A DNA stretch of 64,000 nt, taken from positions 216,011 to 280,010 of the forward strand of contig NZ_KE384322.1 in assembly GCF_000425165.1 (NCBI RefSeq), written 5' to 3'. The first letter of the stretch is position 1. Each line of letters opens with the position of its first letter. This stretch comes from Photobacterium halotolerans DSM 18316 (GTDB lineage Bacteria; Pseudomonadota; Gammaproteobacteria; Enterobacterales; Vibrionaceae). The notes beneath the pieces were generated by a model. The model searched no databases. It saw nothing but the letters and a program-made list of their open reading frames with translations, and was not told the DNA's origin. Position numbers and translations under genes: made by a program. This document shows positions 10,326 to 22,100 of this stretch, in pieces.

Positions 10326-13300
10326 TTATTGCTCTGCCTGCTGCTTCAGGGCGGCAGGCACCTTAAACTCACCGGTAAAGCGCGATTGCTCTGTGACTGA
10401 GGGTGACTCTATCGGGCCGCTGACGACATAGTTGATCTGGGTAAAGACATCCACCACAGGCGACAAGGCGGTTGAAATGGCAAACACCACAATGGCCGTC
10501 TGCGGGGCAACAGCAAACGCTGTCAGCACCGGGATACCGGATGTCAGATCAGGAATAAATTTCACTCTGGCATTCACTGTCTCATTAACCAGATTAGCAC
10601 TTCCCTGAATGTACATGTCGCCCGCCAGTGCTTTCATTTCCACATCGTCCGTTTCAAAGCGGCCATTTTCAATCCGCCCGGACCCTTTGATGTAGTCAAA
10701 CGCCAGCCCGTCATCAAACACCCCGGTAAAATCGAGCTGCATCTTGCGCATGATAGAATCCAGACTGAATAACCCCAGGATCCGGCCTGCACCGCCCACA
10801 TCACGGATCACCCCTTTGCCGGTTTCGGTCTTGAGTTCACCGGTCAGGGTTTCACGGTGCATCGACCATGGCGCCCCCTGCCACTGAATGGAGGCGTAGC
10901 TGGTAAAGCTGGCATCCTGGATCCCGCCTGAGATCCCCAGCCGCCCCATCAGCTCCGAGCTGTCCTCACCGGCGATATCGAAGGCGACCTGCGTTTCATT
11001 CTGGTACTGATTCATGGTCCAGTGACCATCCAGACTCAGCGACGTAGTGCCGGAGTCCAACTGCAATTCTTCCAGGATCAGCGTCTGGGCATCGCGCCGC
11101 AGACGGCCGCTTAATGCACCCAGCCGGTATCCCTGTAACCACAAGTCTTTGACCCTGACATCCATCTGCGGCAGGTAAGCCATCATGTTACGATCGAAAT
11201 CCGTGACCGGCGGAATGGCTCGCTGAGGCACGTACTTATGTTCAGCCGACAGGGTTTCCAGCGGTTTTTTATCTTCCGGTAAATTGAGGTGAAGCTGCTC
11301 CAGATTCACCGTCAGGGGCTTATAGTCAGGCCAGATCAGCTCGCCGCTGACTTCGCGGCTGCCGAGCACCGCATGCCACTGCGATGGCTGCTTGCGTACG
11401 GCCAAGTCCAGATTATGCCAGTTAAGTCCCGCCAGCTTAAGCTGCTGAATGCTGGCATTGATCCGTGTGGGTAAAGGCAGATCAATACCGGTTTGGGCTG
11501 CCGGTCTGCTCTGCTGTTTATCAATGATCTGTTGTGCCAGGCTGTCCCATGCATCGGCATCAATGCTGTTGGCCTGAATACGAATCCCGTGACCTTTTGC
11601 CGGCAGCTTGCGTCGTTCGGCCAGGCCGACTGTCAGCTCGCTGCGTACAATCCGCGGTTGTGACTGCAAGGCTATCTCAGCCCGGTACTGGGCATCCGGC
11701 ACGGTGAGGCTGGCTTCCAGCCGGGAAGTGTTGCCGGAAGCCGTCAGCACCACACTGGTGGGACTGTGTGGTGTAAAGGCCAGCGGATAAGGCAGCTCAC
11801 TGCGGACAGCGGCTAACGGCGCCTGGATAAAGACCTGATATTTCAGTCCGGTATCATTCAGCACCACCCCGACATTACCGTGCCACCTGGCACTGCCGTG
11901 CAGTCTGGCCAGCAGCGGATCCTGCAAACGCTGCTGCAGCGAGGCAAGCTGCCAGAACCCGGCCAGATCCACATTGACCTGGTAACCGGCTTCGGCGTTC
12001 TTGCCGTCGAAGCTGACGGTCAGGGGCTGGCCGAGCCAGTAGCCGGTTACGCCGTCCGCCGTTATCTGGTCATTATCAAAATGAATGCTGCCTTTTACCT
12101 GGGTAAGAGGCAGCGACAGACTTTCTATGGTCACCCGGTTACTGTCAAGACGGGCCTCTCCCTGCGCTTTCACCTCACCGCCACTGAAAGGAATATCCAA
12201 CTGCAGCTTGGCAGCCACAGGCCCGTCAACATTCACCGCCGACAGCGCCGCCCCGACTGAGTCCACCAGTGGCGTTGCCATCATATAGTCGCGAACCTGC
12301 TCGCCTTCTGCGCTGACATCAATGGCCAGTTTCAGGTGGCCATCCGGGTGCAGCCAGGCATCGCCGACGACCCGGTCAGCCACCGCTTCTTTGGTTTTGG
12401 CATGGCTGGCATTGATCAGCATGCGATCATTGCGAAAACCCAAGTGCAAATCGATGTCGGTCAGCTCAGGCCAGGCGGTATCAAAACTGAATCGTCCGTG
12501 TTTAAGCGGTACGCTGATTTCAAAATTACCGTCATGGCTGGCATAAGGGAAAGCTGGCAGATCGCCAAACCACAGTAGCTGAGCATGGTCAGACTGCCCG
12601 CCGCGAATGGCGGCGGAAAGATAATCCGTCAGCTCCTGCCCCAGTGCCGGACGGGGTAAATAACGCCAGGCCGCACCGGCATCTTTGACTTTGGTTTCGC
12701 CGTAAAAAGACAGCCAGGAAGGGGCCGCTTTCGGGAAATCAAGCCGGAACTGACCGTTGGCACTCAGGTGCGGTGTGGTTAGTGACAGCTCATCGCTCCA
12801 CAAACGCCATCCCTGCCCATCCATTTGCCAGTAAGCCCGGACATCGGCCTGCTCAATCTCCATCGGTGCCTGGAAGACTTTGTCGTAGTCCAGGGTTTGC
12901 TTGCCGACATTGAGGGTGATCTCGCCCTGCTGCCCGTCACCGGCAATATTGGCATGCAAAGATGCAAAGGCTGGCAGGTACATCCACTGCCTGTTCGAGA
13001 CCCCATCCAGTGCAAAAGAAAAACGGGGGGGTGACAGTCCCTGTCCGGCCAGACGGAGATCGCGTACCAGACCGGCAGGCTGCAGTGACTCAATAGCTTT
13101 CCGGCCTGCGTTGTCTTCCGGCAGCAAACTGGCTAACGGCGCCAGTCTGGCCAGATCAACGCTGCTGACAGCCAGCTGCCAATGCCCCTGGGACACAGTG
13201 TCTTGCGGTGATACCGGCTCAGCCGCCGCCTGAGCGTTTTGCTGCGGAGCCAGCCAGTTGGCGGAAAAATCAAGACGCGGCCAGGCTTTCTGATCTGTCG

Positions 13301-14243
13301 CCAGTACCAGTTTATGGCTGTCCAGCCGCCAGCCGCTGCCGGCCTCTCGCTGCTCAGGGTTCAGAGTCAGCATGCCACGCAGCAGTGCCAGCTCGTGTTT
13401 GCGCCCGTTTTCCTGCCAGCGCACATAGGAGTCCAGAAAACGGACTTTACTGTTACTGAGCTGACCATTGTCGAGAGTCAGCCAAGCTTCCGCATTCAGC
13501 TGGCTGTCGGTGATTTTTTCCCCGCCCAACACAGACTGATTGAGCCAGGGGGTCATTGACAGGTTTTTCGCCCGCGCATAAATGGTGCCGGACAAATGCG
13601 GTAATCCGTGAGTCGCTGACAGATTCGCCATCACATTGAGCTGATTGAGATCCGTACCGGGGATACTGACAATGCCTTCCGCCAGGTGCATGTCGCCCTG
13701 ACGATCCCATTTCAGCTCTTTCACCGCCACCGGCTGACGGTGACCTGCAGGTGAGCTCACCACAAGGGTCGCATCATGAAGGGAGAATGTCCCCAACTGA
13801 ACAAACAATAACTGCTCCAGCCGGTTGACATCTAAAGGCTTATCCGCCTCAGCAGGACGATCGCTGGCCGGAAACTGGGTAAGATCCAGCGTGAGTCCGG
13901 TCAGTTTGATATCACGGAAAACCGGCTTGAGGTTCAGCACAGAGCGCCACAGATCGACGTCAAAGTCGACCTCGCCGACCTGCACCATATCCTTGCTGCT
14001 CTGGCCGATACTGACGCCGTGCAGCGCCATGACCGGGCCAAGATTATGCCAGCGGCCTTCAACCTGCCCGACGTTGATCTGCATATTGGCCTGCGCCGAA
14101 AGCCACTGTGTAATCGAAGCGCGGTAATCGTTCAATTGCGGCAGCAACAAGCGCAGCGAGGTAATTAACACTGCGCCGATGACCAGCAGAGTGAGCAACG
14201 TCCATTTCAGAACGCGGGTCAGATTTATCAGCACAGATAACAC
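10326..14243 (-). CDS. yhdP: YhdP, AsmA-like envelope lipid-transport protein
   Basis: A very large (1305-residue) AsmA-like protein anchored in the inner membrane by one N-terminal helix (about residues 14-36, LLTLLVIGAVLI). The rest is periplasmic beta-rich structure, with the conserved C-terminal AsmA-like/DUF3971 region (SGRIENGRFETDDVEMKALAG). In E. coli YhdP, TamB and YdbH redundantly move phospholipids to the outer membrane. The start is a GTG, chosen because GAGG lies about 8 bases upstream and because it opens directly before the membrane helix. It follows rng by 16 bases; the rng-yhdP-tldD order is conserved. Confidence 0.93.
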   Translation of the reverse strand: MLSVLINLTRVLKWTLLTLLVIGAVLITSLRLLLPQLNDYRASITQWLSAQANMQINVGQVEGRWHNLGPVMALHGVSIGQSSKDMVQVGEVDFDVDLWRSVLNLKPVFRDIKLTGLTLDLTQFPASDRPAEADKPLDVNRLEQLLFVQLGTFSLHDATLVVSSPAGHRQPVAVKELKWDRQGDMHLAEGIVSIPGTDLNQLNVMANLSATHGLPHLSGTIYARAKNLSMTPWLNQSVLGGEKITDSQLNAEAWLTLDNGQLSNSKVRFLDSYVRWQENGRKHELALLRGMLTLNPEQREAGSGWRLDSHKLVLATDQKAWPRLDFSANWLAPQQNAQAAAEPVSPQDTVSQGHWQLAVSSVDLARLAPLASLLPEDNAGRKAIESLQPAGLVRDLRLAGQGLSPPRFSFALDGVSNRQWMYLPAFASLHANIAGDGQQGEITLNVGKQTLDYDKVFQAPMEIEQADVRAYWQMDGQGWRLWSDELSLTTPHLSANGQFRLDFPKAAPSWLSFYGETKVKDAGAAWRYLPRPALGQELTDYLSAAIRGGQSDHAQLLWFGDLPAFPYASHDGNFEISVPLKHGRFSFDTAWPELTDIDLHLGFRNDRMLINASHAKTKEAVADRVVGDAWLHPDGHLKLAIDVSAEGEQVRDYMMATPLVDSVGAALSAVNVDGPVAAKLQLDIPFSGGEVKAQGEARLDSNRVTIESLSLPLTQVKGSIHFDNDQITADGVTGYWLGQPLTVSFDGKNAEAGYQVNVDLAGFWQLASLQQRLQDPLLARLHGSARWHGNVGVVLNDTGLKYQVFIQAPLAAVRSELPYPLAFTPHSPTSVVLTASGNTSRLEASLTVPDAQYRAEIALQSQPRIVRSELTVGLAERRKLPAKGHGIRIQANSIDADAWDSLAQQIIDKQQSRPAAQTGIDLPLPTRINASIQQLKLAGLNWHNLDLAVRKQPSQWHAVLGSREVSGELIWPDYKPLTVNLEQLHLNLPEDKKPLETLSAEHKYVPQRAIPPVTDFDRNMMAYLPQMDVRVKDLWLQGYRLGALSGRLRRDAQTLILEELQLDSGTTSLSLDGHWTMNQYQNETQVAFDIAGEDSSELMGRLGISGGIQDASFTSYASIQWQGAPWSMHRETLTGELKTETGKGVIRDVGGAGRILGLFSLDSIMRKMQLDFTGVFDDGLAFDYIKGSGRIENGRFETDDVEMKALAGDMYIQGSANLVNETVNARVKFIPDLTSGIPVLTAFAVAPQTAIVVFAISTALSPVVDVFTQINYVVSGPIESPSVTEQSRFTGEFKVPAALKQQAEQ

Positions 14244-14259
14244 GCCATTGCCTCAGGGT

Positions 14260-15729
14260 TTACATCATTACGACGTCAAACTGTTCTTGGTTGTACAAAG
14301 GTTCGATTTTGACCTCAACCTGCTTACCGATGAAGACTTCCAGTTCAGCCAGCGCGTGATATTCCTCGCCGGCCAGTGTCTCTGCCACCGCAGGGGAGAC
14401 ATAAGCGACAAAGCGATCAGCATCATAGGCCCGGTTGACACGGGTGATCTCACGCAGAATTTCATAGCAGACGCTGTCGACCGTTTTCACCGTCCCGCGC
14501 CCTTCACAGGTTGGACAAGTCCCGCACAGCACATGTTCAATACTTTCACGGGTCCGCTTACGGGTCATTTCCACCAGCCCAAGCTGGGTAAAGCCGTTGA
14601 TATTGGTTTTCACCCTGTCGTAAGACAGCGCCTGTTCCAGTGCCGTCAGCACCCGGCGCCTGTGCTCTTCCGAGGCCATATCGATAAAATCAATAATGAT
14701 AATCCCGCCAAGGTTGCGCAGGCGTAACTGCCGGGCAATCGCTTTGGTGGCTTCAATATTGGTATTGAAGATGGTCTCTTCCAGATTACGGCGGCCGACA
14801 AAAGCACCGGTATTGATATCGACCGTTGTCATGGCTTCGGTCTGATCAATAATCAGATAACCGCCGGATTTCAGCTCCACTTTGCGATCCAGCGCACGCT
14901 GAATTTCATTTTCCGTATCGTACAGATCGAAAATCGGCTGATCGCCTGTGTAGCGAACCAGCTTATTGCTCAGTTCTGGCACGAACTCGTCGGTAAATTC
15001 TTTTAAATTCTCGAAAGCCAGGCGGGAGTCGACGTAAATAGAATCCAGTTCAGTGCCGACAAAATCGCGCAGGATTCGCTGCGCCAGTCCAAGCTCTCCG
15101 TACAGCATCGATTTACTTTTGTATTTTCCACGACGTTCCAGCACTTTTCGCCACAGATGCTTAAGAAATGCGGCATCCTGCGCCACTTCGGCCGATGACG
15201 CCCCTTCCGCAGCGGTGCGGATAATAAAGCCGCCCAGCTCATCACAGTGTTTGGTCACCAGGTTTTTCAGGCGCTCACGCTCGCGCTCACTTTCAATCCG
15301 CTGCGATACGCCGACATGGCTGGCGCCGGGCATGAAAACCAAATAGCGGGATGGCAGGGTGACATCCGTCGTCAGGCGGGCGCCTTTGGTGCCCAGCGGA
15401 TCTTTCACCACCTGCACCACCAGATCCTGCCCCTGGCGCACCAGTTCAGAAATATCCCTTACCTGAAACTGCTGTTTCTCATTTTCAGCCACACATTCGG
15501 TATGGGGAACAATATCAGAGGCATGAAGAAAGGCTGCTTTATCCAGCCCGATATCAACAAAAGCTGCCTGCATGCCAGGCAGTACACGGCTCACTTTCCC
15601 TTTATAAATATTGCCAACAATGCCACGCTTGGATTCACGCTCAATATGGATTTCCTGGAGGTTGCCCCCTTCAATCATCGCCACACGGGTTTCACTGGGT
15701 GTCACATTGATAAGCAGCTCGGTACTCAT
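14260..15729 (-). CDS. rng: Ribonuclease G
   Basis: Single-strand endoribonuclease that matures the 5' end of 16S rRNA and some mRNAs. The 489-residue protein is RNase G rather than RNase E: it has the S1 domain near residues 35-125 (IVGNIYKGKVSRVLPGMQAA), the catalytic aspartates in TTVDINTGAF and IIIDFIDM, and the zinc-link cysteines CGTCPTC, but no long C-terminal scaffold. It lies 16 bases after maf. Length agrees with E. coli RNase G. Confidence 0.96.
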   Translation of the reverse strand: MSTELLINVTPSETRVAMIEGGNLQEIHIERESKRGIVGNIYKGKVSRVLPGMQAAFVDIGLDKAAFLHASDIVPHTECVAENEKQQFQVRDISELVRQGQDLVVQVVKDPLGTKGARLTTDVTLPSRYLVFMPGASHVGVSQRIESERERERLKNLVTKHCDELGGFIIRTAAEGASSAEVAQDAAFLKHLWRKVLERRGKYKSKSMLYGELGLAQRILRDFVGTELDSIYVDSRLAFENLKEFTDEFVPELSNKLVRYTGDQPIFDLYDTENEIQRALDRKVELKSGGYLIIDQTEAMTTVDINTGAFVGRRNLEETIFNTNIEATKAIARQLRLRNLGGIIIIDFIDMASEEHRRRVLTALEQALSYDRVKTNINGFTQLGLVEMTRKRTRESIEHVLCGTCPTCEGRGTVKTVDSVCYEILREITRVNRAYDADRFVAYVSPAVAETLAGEEYHALAELEVFIGKQVEVKIEPLYNQEQFDVVMM

Positions 15730-15745
15730 GGATGCCTCTGTTAAT

Positions 15746-16312
15746 TTAATTGGCTATAAATTCTCGGATCAGCGCATCGGTTTCCAGCAGCGGCAAGCCG
15801 ACAACTGCATGGTAACTCCCTTCGATACGGGCAATGAATTTCCCGCCAATCCCCTGAATGGCATAACTGCCGGCTTTGTCTTTGGGTTCACCGCTTTGCC
15901 AGTAGTCCTGAATATCCTGGCTGGTCAGAGACCGGAACCAGACATCCGTTACAACCAGCTCTGTACGCTGACGATCTTGCGTGGCGACAGTGACAGCCGT
16001 CATCACCTGATGGCTTCGTCCGGATAATAACATGAGCATCTCACGGCTGTGCGCGAAATCCCTCGGCTTTTCAAGAATCTGTCCGTCTACTACCACTATA
16101 GTGTCTGAACCGAGTACCGGTGTCTGACCGTCAGTCACTCTCACCCCGGCCATAGCTTTGTCCAGCGACAGCCGCTGAACATAGGCCTCCGGCGTTTCTC
16201 CAGCCTGATGCTGTTCTTCGACGTCGAGCGACAGGATATCGAAAGTGTAACCGAGTTGAGAGAGCAGTTCTTTGCGACGGGGTGAACCGGATGCCAGATA
16301 CAGTGTTGTCAT
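15746..16312 (-). CDS. Maf/YhdE nucleoside triphosphate pyrophosphatase
   Basis: House-cleaning enzyme of the Maf family; the YhdE branch hydrolyses dTTP, UTP and modified pyrimidine triphosphates to monophosphates. The 188-residue protein starts with the family signature LASGSPRRKELL and has VLGSDTIVV with the conserved aspartate and KDKAGSYAIQGIGG near the C-terminus. ATG 16312 is chosen because the 14 upstream in-frame residues are not part of the family. It lies between mreD and rng as in E. coli (yhdE). The 86-base gap to mreD carries a 7-bp stem (16383-16400) directly after the mreD stop but no T-run. Confidence 0.93.
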   Translation of the reverse strand: MTTLYLASGSPRRKELLSQLGYTFDILSLDVEEQHQAGETPEAYVQRLSLDKAMAGVRVTDGQTPVLGSDTIVVVDGQILEKPRDFAHSREMLMLLSGRSHQVMTAVTVATQDRQRTELVVTDVWFRSLTSQDIQDYWQSGEPKDKAGSYAIQGIGGKFIARIEGSYHAVVGLPLLETDALIREFIAN

Positions 16313-16398
16313 CTTGATCTTACCTAGAAAGACAATAGCACCGGGGCTTGTCATGCGAGCCGTATCACACAGTGCTATCCGAAGGGGACTGACGTCCC

Positions 16399-16887
16399 CT
16401 ATCGTATTGAGAACTTACGGCGAATGCGCCGCAAGAACAGGAACAGCCACGGCCAGAGGAGGAAGTTGAGTAACACAGCCCACAACCGGGTGGGATCAAA
16501 TTCAATTTCGACCACCAGGTATTCTGCCCAGAACTCCACCAGCTTGCCCGCCAGCGACAGCAAGGCGACTATCATGGCCTGCTGCCATAAGGATAAATTG
16601 CGCATCACCTGAAAGTTCAGGGCCACTATGTAGCACAGTACCGACATGGTCAGGCCGCGAATACCCAGAGTGGAACCCAGCAGCAGATCCCAGATCAGCC
16701 CCAGCACCAATGCCGTACCGACATTGACCCGGTGTGGCAACGCCAGCACCCAGTAAAATGCTACCAACATGACCCAGGACGGGCGGAAGGCTTCCAGCTG
16801 TCCGGGCCAGGGAGCAGCCTGCAGGATCAGCGCGACCACAAACGACAACCAGATCAGCACAATGCCATTGGCTCGACTATCAACCAT
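16399..16887 (-). CDS. mreD: Rod-shape protein MreD
   Basis: Small integral membrane protein of the elongasome. The 162 residues match the usual length and contain five or six hydrophobic segments, with the conserved FRPSWVMLVAFYW and LGLIWDLLLGSTLGIRGL. ATG 16887 follows GGAG by 9 bases and overlaps the mreC stop by 8 bases, so the two are translationally coupled. The hydrophobic profile and position in mreBCD make the call firm. Confidence 0.94.
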   Translation of the reverse strand: MVDSRANGIVLIWLSFVVALILQAAPWPGQLEAFRPSWVMLVAFYWVLALPHRVNVGTALVLGLIWDLLLGSTLGIRGLTMSVLCYIVALNFQVMRNLSLWQQAMIVALLSLAGKLVEFWAEYLVVEIEFDPTRLWAVLLNFLLWPWLFLFLRRIRRKFSIR

Positions 16888-17743
16888 TGACCGGATCTCC
16901 TGTGGTAACGGTATGCCTTTCTCTGTCTGTCGGCCAGACCAGCAGTAAATAGCGCAAGCGGTCAAACTGCACCGTTGGCAAGGCTTTGATTTGCGCAAAC
17001 GGGCGCTTATTATCGAACGAAAACTCTGTCACCCTGCCGACCGGGTATCCTTCCGGATAGCGGCCACCCAGACCGGAGGTCACCAGTAAATCGCCAACCT
17101 TGATATCGGTACTGCTGGGTACGTGTTCAAGCTGGATCTGATCCTGCTCGCCACTGCCTGAGGCTATCACCCGGATATCGTTGCGCACCACCTGCACCGG
17201 AATCGCATGGGTGGGATCAATCAGCAGCAGTACCCGGCTGTTATGTGCGCCGACATAGGAGATCTGACCGACGATACCTTTGTCATTGATCACCGGCTGA
17301 CCTTCATACACACCATCGACACGGCCTTTATCTATCATGACCTGATGGCTGTAAGGGTCGGAGTCGACAGCCATCACCTCTGCCACCATTTTACGTTCGT
17401 CACGGACAAAAGGTGAGCCCAGCAGTTCACGAAGACGCTGGTTTTCCTGCTGCAATTGGTCAAGCAACAGCACGTCACTTTGCAGTACCAGAAGGTCGCG
17501 CTTAAGCGCTTTGTTTTCTGCCAGTAATCGCTGATGAGAACTCAGCTGACTGAAAAGGCCATCCAGAATTTCGCGCGGAAGGTTCGCCGCGTATTGCAAA
17601 GGGGCAACCGCAGAGTTAAGGACATACCGGACCTGGGCGAAAGCATCAAGACGGCTGTCGGCCAGCATAAGGCCGGCCGACAGTAACATGGCAAGAAACA
17701 GGCGCAATTGCAGAGAAGGGCCTCTGCCAAAGATAGGTTTCAT
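16880..17743 (-). CDS. mreC: Rod-shape protein MreC
   Basis: Bitopic inner-membrane protein that links MreB to the cell-wall synthases PBP2/RodA. The 287 residues show a short cytoplasmic tail with GRGPSLQLRLFL, one membrane helix (about 12-30), a periplasmic coiled coil (about 65-110) and two beta-barrel domains with GLGGRYPEGYPVG. It follows mreB by 40 bases. Length is slightly short of E. coli MreC (367) but normal for vibrios, which have shorter C-termini. Confidence 0.95.
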   Translation of the reverse strand: MKPIFGRGPSLQLRLFLAMLLSAGLMLADSRLDAFAQVRYVLNSAVAPLQYAANLPREILDGLFSQLSSHQRLLAENKALKRDLLVLQSDVLLLDQLQQENQRLRELLGSPFVRDERKMVAEVMAVDSDPYSHQVMIDKGRVDGVYEGQPVINDKGIVGQISYVGAHNSRVLLLIDPTHAIPVQVVRNDIRVIASGSGEQDQIQLEHVPSSTDIKVGDLLVTSGLGGRYPEGYPVGRVTEFSFDNKRPFAQIKALPTVQFDRLRYLLLVWPTDRERHTVTTGDPVNG

Positions 17744-17783
17744 GTAACACTATGACCTGTTTGGATGTTTGCCGGGGTAAACA

Positions 17784-19149
<1,366 letters not shown>

Positions 19150-22100
19150 CTAATTGATATGGATGGACGGGTTCATATGTCTTTCACCGCGGTAAATCAC
19201 CCTGTCATTGCCACGGTACACCCCAAAAGTCACCAGCGCTGAGGGATTTTCGTCACCCTGACCCCGCCAGTTGTACAGCAACCAGGGCTGGGATTCACTA
19301 CCGGCATGGGTGCCGGATCCTGAGTCAGTGACAGGATTTTCACCTGTGATGGCAGCAGGCATGTCGGCCACCAGTTTTTGCCAGAAGCGTACCTGTTCAC
19401 TGGAGATGCCCTCAGTGGCATAAAGATCGCCCGACGTCGAGCGGCCATCCTGCACCTTGATATCACCAACAGATGCGGTGATCGCATTCGTAGTCGGATT
19501 CGTGATGCCCTGTTTGAAATACAGCTGACCATTGAATACAGAGTCGTTATCGTCGTCATTGGTGACGAACTGGCCTGCATTCCAGTACTCCAACAGCACA
19601 GGAATATTGATTTTTTCACCTTGCCGGCCCACCGCATCTTCCAGCCGCATCCGGCCGTAACGGGCGTGAATATCACCAACCAGCGCGGCGGCGGTTTCCG
19701 GTGTGGCGCCGTCCGGCTCATAAACGCTCAGCGGTTTAGCTGAAAAGTCGCTGCAACCGCGGGTCGCGCAATCATGTCGAGATTTGACAACCAGACCAAA
19801 ATCCACCGGGTACGGGCCGTCGGGTTCGGTCACGTTGGCGTTGGCGCTGCTCACCACCCGTAGCAATGCCAGCGTGTCGGTGCTGATGGTTTGAATAGCT
19901 TTGTCCCAGTTTTGATAACTCAGGCGCTCGGATAACCGGCTGGTCAGGTTGTTCGCATCGCCCCCTGCCGCACCCGCATTCACGGCGCGTAACTGCAGCG
20001 ATTCTTTATAATCGTCGGCAAAATAGCCGTAGTTTTGGGTTGGCTGGTTCTGCGTATTTTGTGCCTCAACCCTGGCTGACATGGAGAACGGCTGCCCCAT
20101 ATAGGTAAAGTTGCCGTAAGCATCACTGACCGCACTTTCTTTGATCGAAAAATAGGCCGGATAGAAGCGTCCCAGTTGTCCGACACCCTGATCCACTGTC
20201 ATGCCGAGATAATCGGCATCGGCCTGCAGCCACAGACTGCCGACTTCGCTCCAGCTCAGGTATCTAAACCTCAATCCATCTTGTGCGTCCGAAGACTCAC
20301 TGAATTCTTTTTCTTGTACACCACTCAACACACCACCTACAGCCCCTGTATCCGATGGCGTTGCGGGTTTATCGGGGATAGAAAGTTGAACGGTTGCAGT
20401 CACCCCTAAATCAGAATAATAATTTGGCGTCACAGGTTGACGACACCAGAATGAAGTGGTGGTCTGGATATCATTTTCACCATCACCGCTTTGATCCTGC
20501 ATCACGGCATCCTGACTCCAGATGACAGGTTTGACCCTAACCGAAAATGACTCACCCGCAGCCACAAAGCCCGGTCCGTCGCTGGCAGTGCCGGAGAAGT
20601 CTGTCTGTCCTTTACTTGAGGTGATATTGCAGAGCGCAAAAGTATAAGGCCGGGACCAGACGGTTTGCGTTCCTTCTAATCGGGTCCAGTCGCCTAAATC
20701 CATACCGTCCAGCGACGAGCCATTACCACTGATACTGCATCCACCGGCTTTAGTACAATTTGGATCGACAAGACTAAGTTGCGTCTGACCCGCATCCAAA
20801 TAACGCAACTCTGAGTCAGCACTGCCCTCCTGAAAGTTCAATGCAACGCTGGAGGATTGCCAGTTACCATTTTTATCGCGCAACTCGACAGAACTGCCAC
20901 CTGAATCTGGCAAGGTATAGCGAGTACTCAGTTGCAGTGTCCGGGTGCCGCTGTAGTCTTGTGCTACTGCCGGTGTTGCAGCACTGGTATCGCAACTCAT
21001 GGCAGAGACATTAATTTGTTCAGGTTTTCCGGCTACAACTTTCAAAGCCTGCTCCTGAATCTGCAATTTAAACGGGACAAAACTGTACTGGCCTTCTGCG
21101 CTCGGGTTACCGTCTGAAACTAGCTGTCCGCGGACAACTATCGTCTCTATCACATTACTTTTCAGCCACAATTGCGTTTTCCCGTTAATGACAGAAAAAC
21201 GCTGTCTTTGATTGGCATCTGTACCTGTTCCACCGTCCGACTGCCTATACCAGAACGCCTGTCCACTGCCCGTCAGATTCGTCGTGACATCTATGTCGCC
21301 ATTAAATTGGGACGCCAGCGCACCACTGCTATCCAGCACTTGGAACTCTACCGCTTGACGTTCACACAGCAGGCCCAAGGCCCTTCTCGGGCTGACAACA
21401 AGCTGGTAGTTATTATCCGGGGGATTGAAACATTGGCTGTTACCGACTATTTGAGAAGACTCACTCATTTCCAGTTGACAAGCAGTTACAGCACCACGAA
21501 GTGCTACTGTTCCTGACAAAGCGACCGACCCCATTGAATAAATTCTTCCATTAAAAACTCCCGTTGAATTTATATTTACAACAAAATCTCTATTAACGGC
21601 TGGGGGACCACTTGGATAATAGGCTGGTTGAGGACATCCCAAATTTTGATTATATGCATAAACGGTTAGATTATCTGAATCGCTGGTTGTATTTACTCTG
21701 CCTTGATTACTAACACTGATAGAGTTCCAAACATGCAAGATTACCTCTCCACTAATAGTTAAAGCTCCCGATACATTCGCACTATCAATCCAATATTCTC
21801 CTTCTGGTAAAAACAGTTCTCCCCCACTATCAACCGCTAGTCCAAATCTCGTGGATCCCGTCCGATAATACGTACCAGGCGTAGCTTCTTTGTAATCTCG
21901 AACCTCTTCATTGAATACTGTCACAGTGCTTCCAGATGTATTCCATTTAAGATCGATCCCTTTTGCCATCGATCCATTCAGAGCACATGTGATGCCATCG
22001 CATAACGCTTTCACATTATCCCCAGGGGAATAGGGTTCCGGATAATCGGTATCAATAATAGCATTACTAAAACCAACGTTATGATTTTCAGTCTTAGAAA

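Noticed and set aside
16383..16400. Stem-loop right after mreD as a terminator
   Set aside because: A 7-bp stem with a 4-base loop but no T-run in the direction of transcription; the downstream maf gene is probably cotranscribed.
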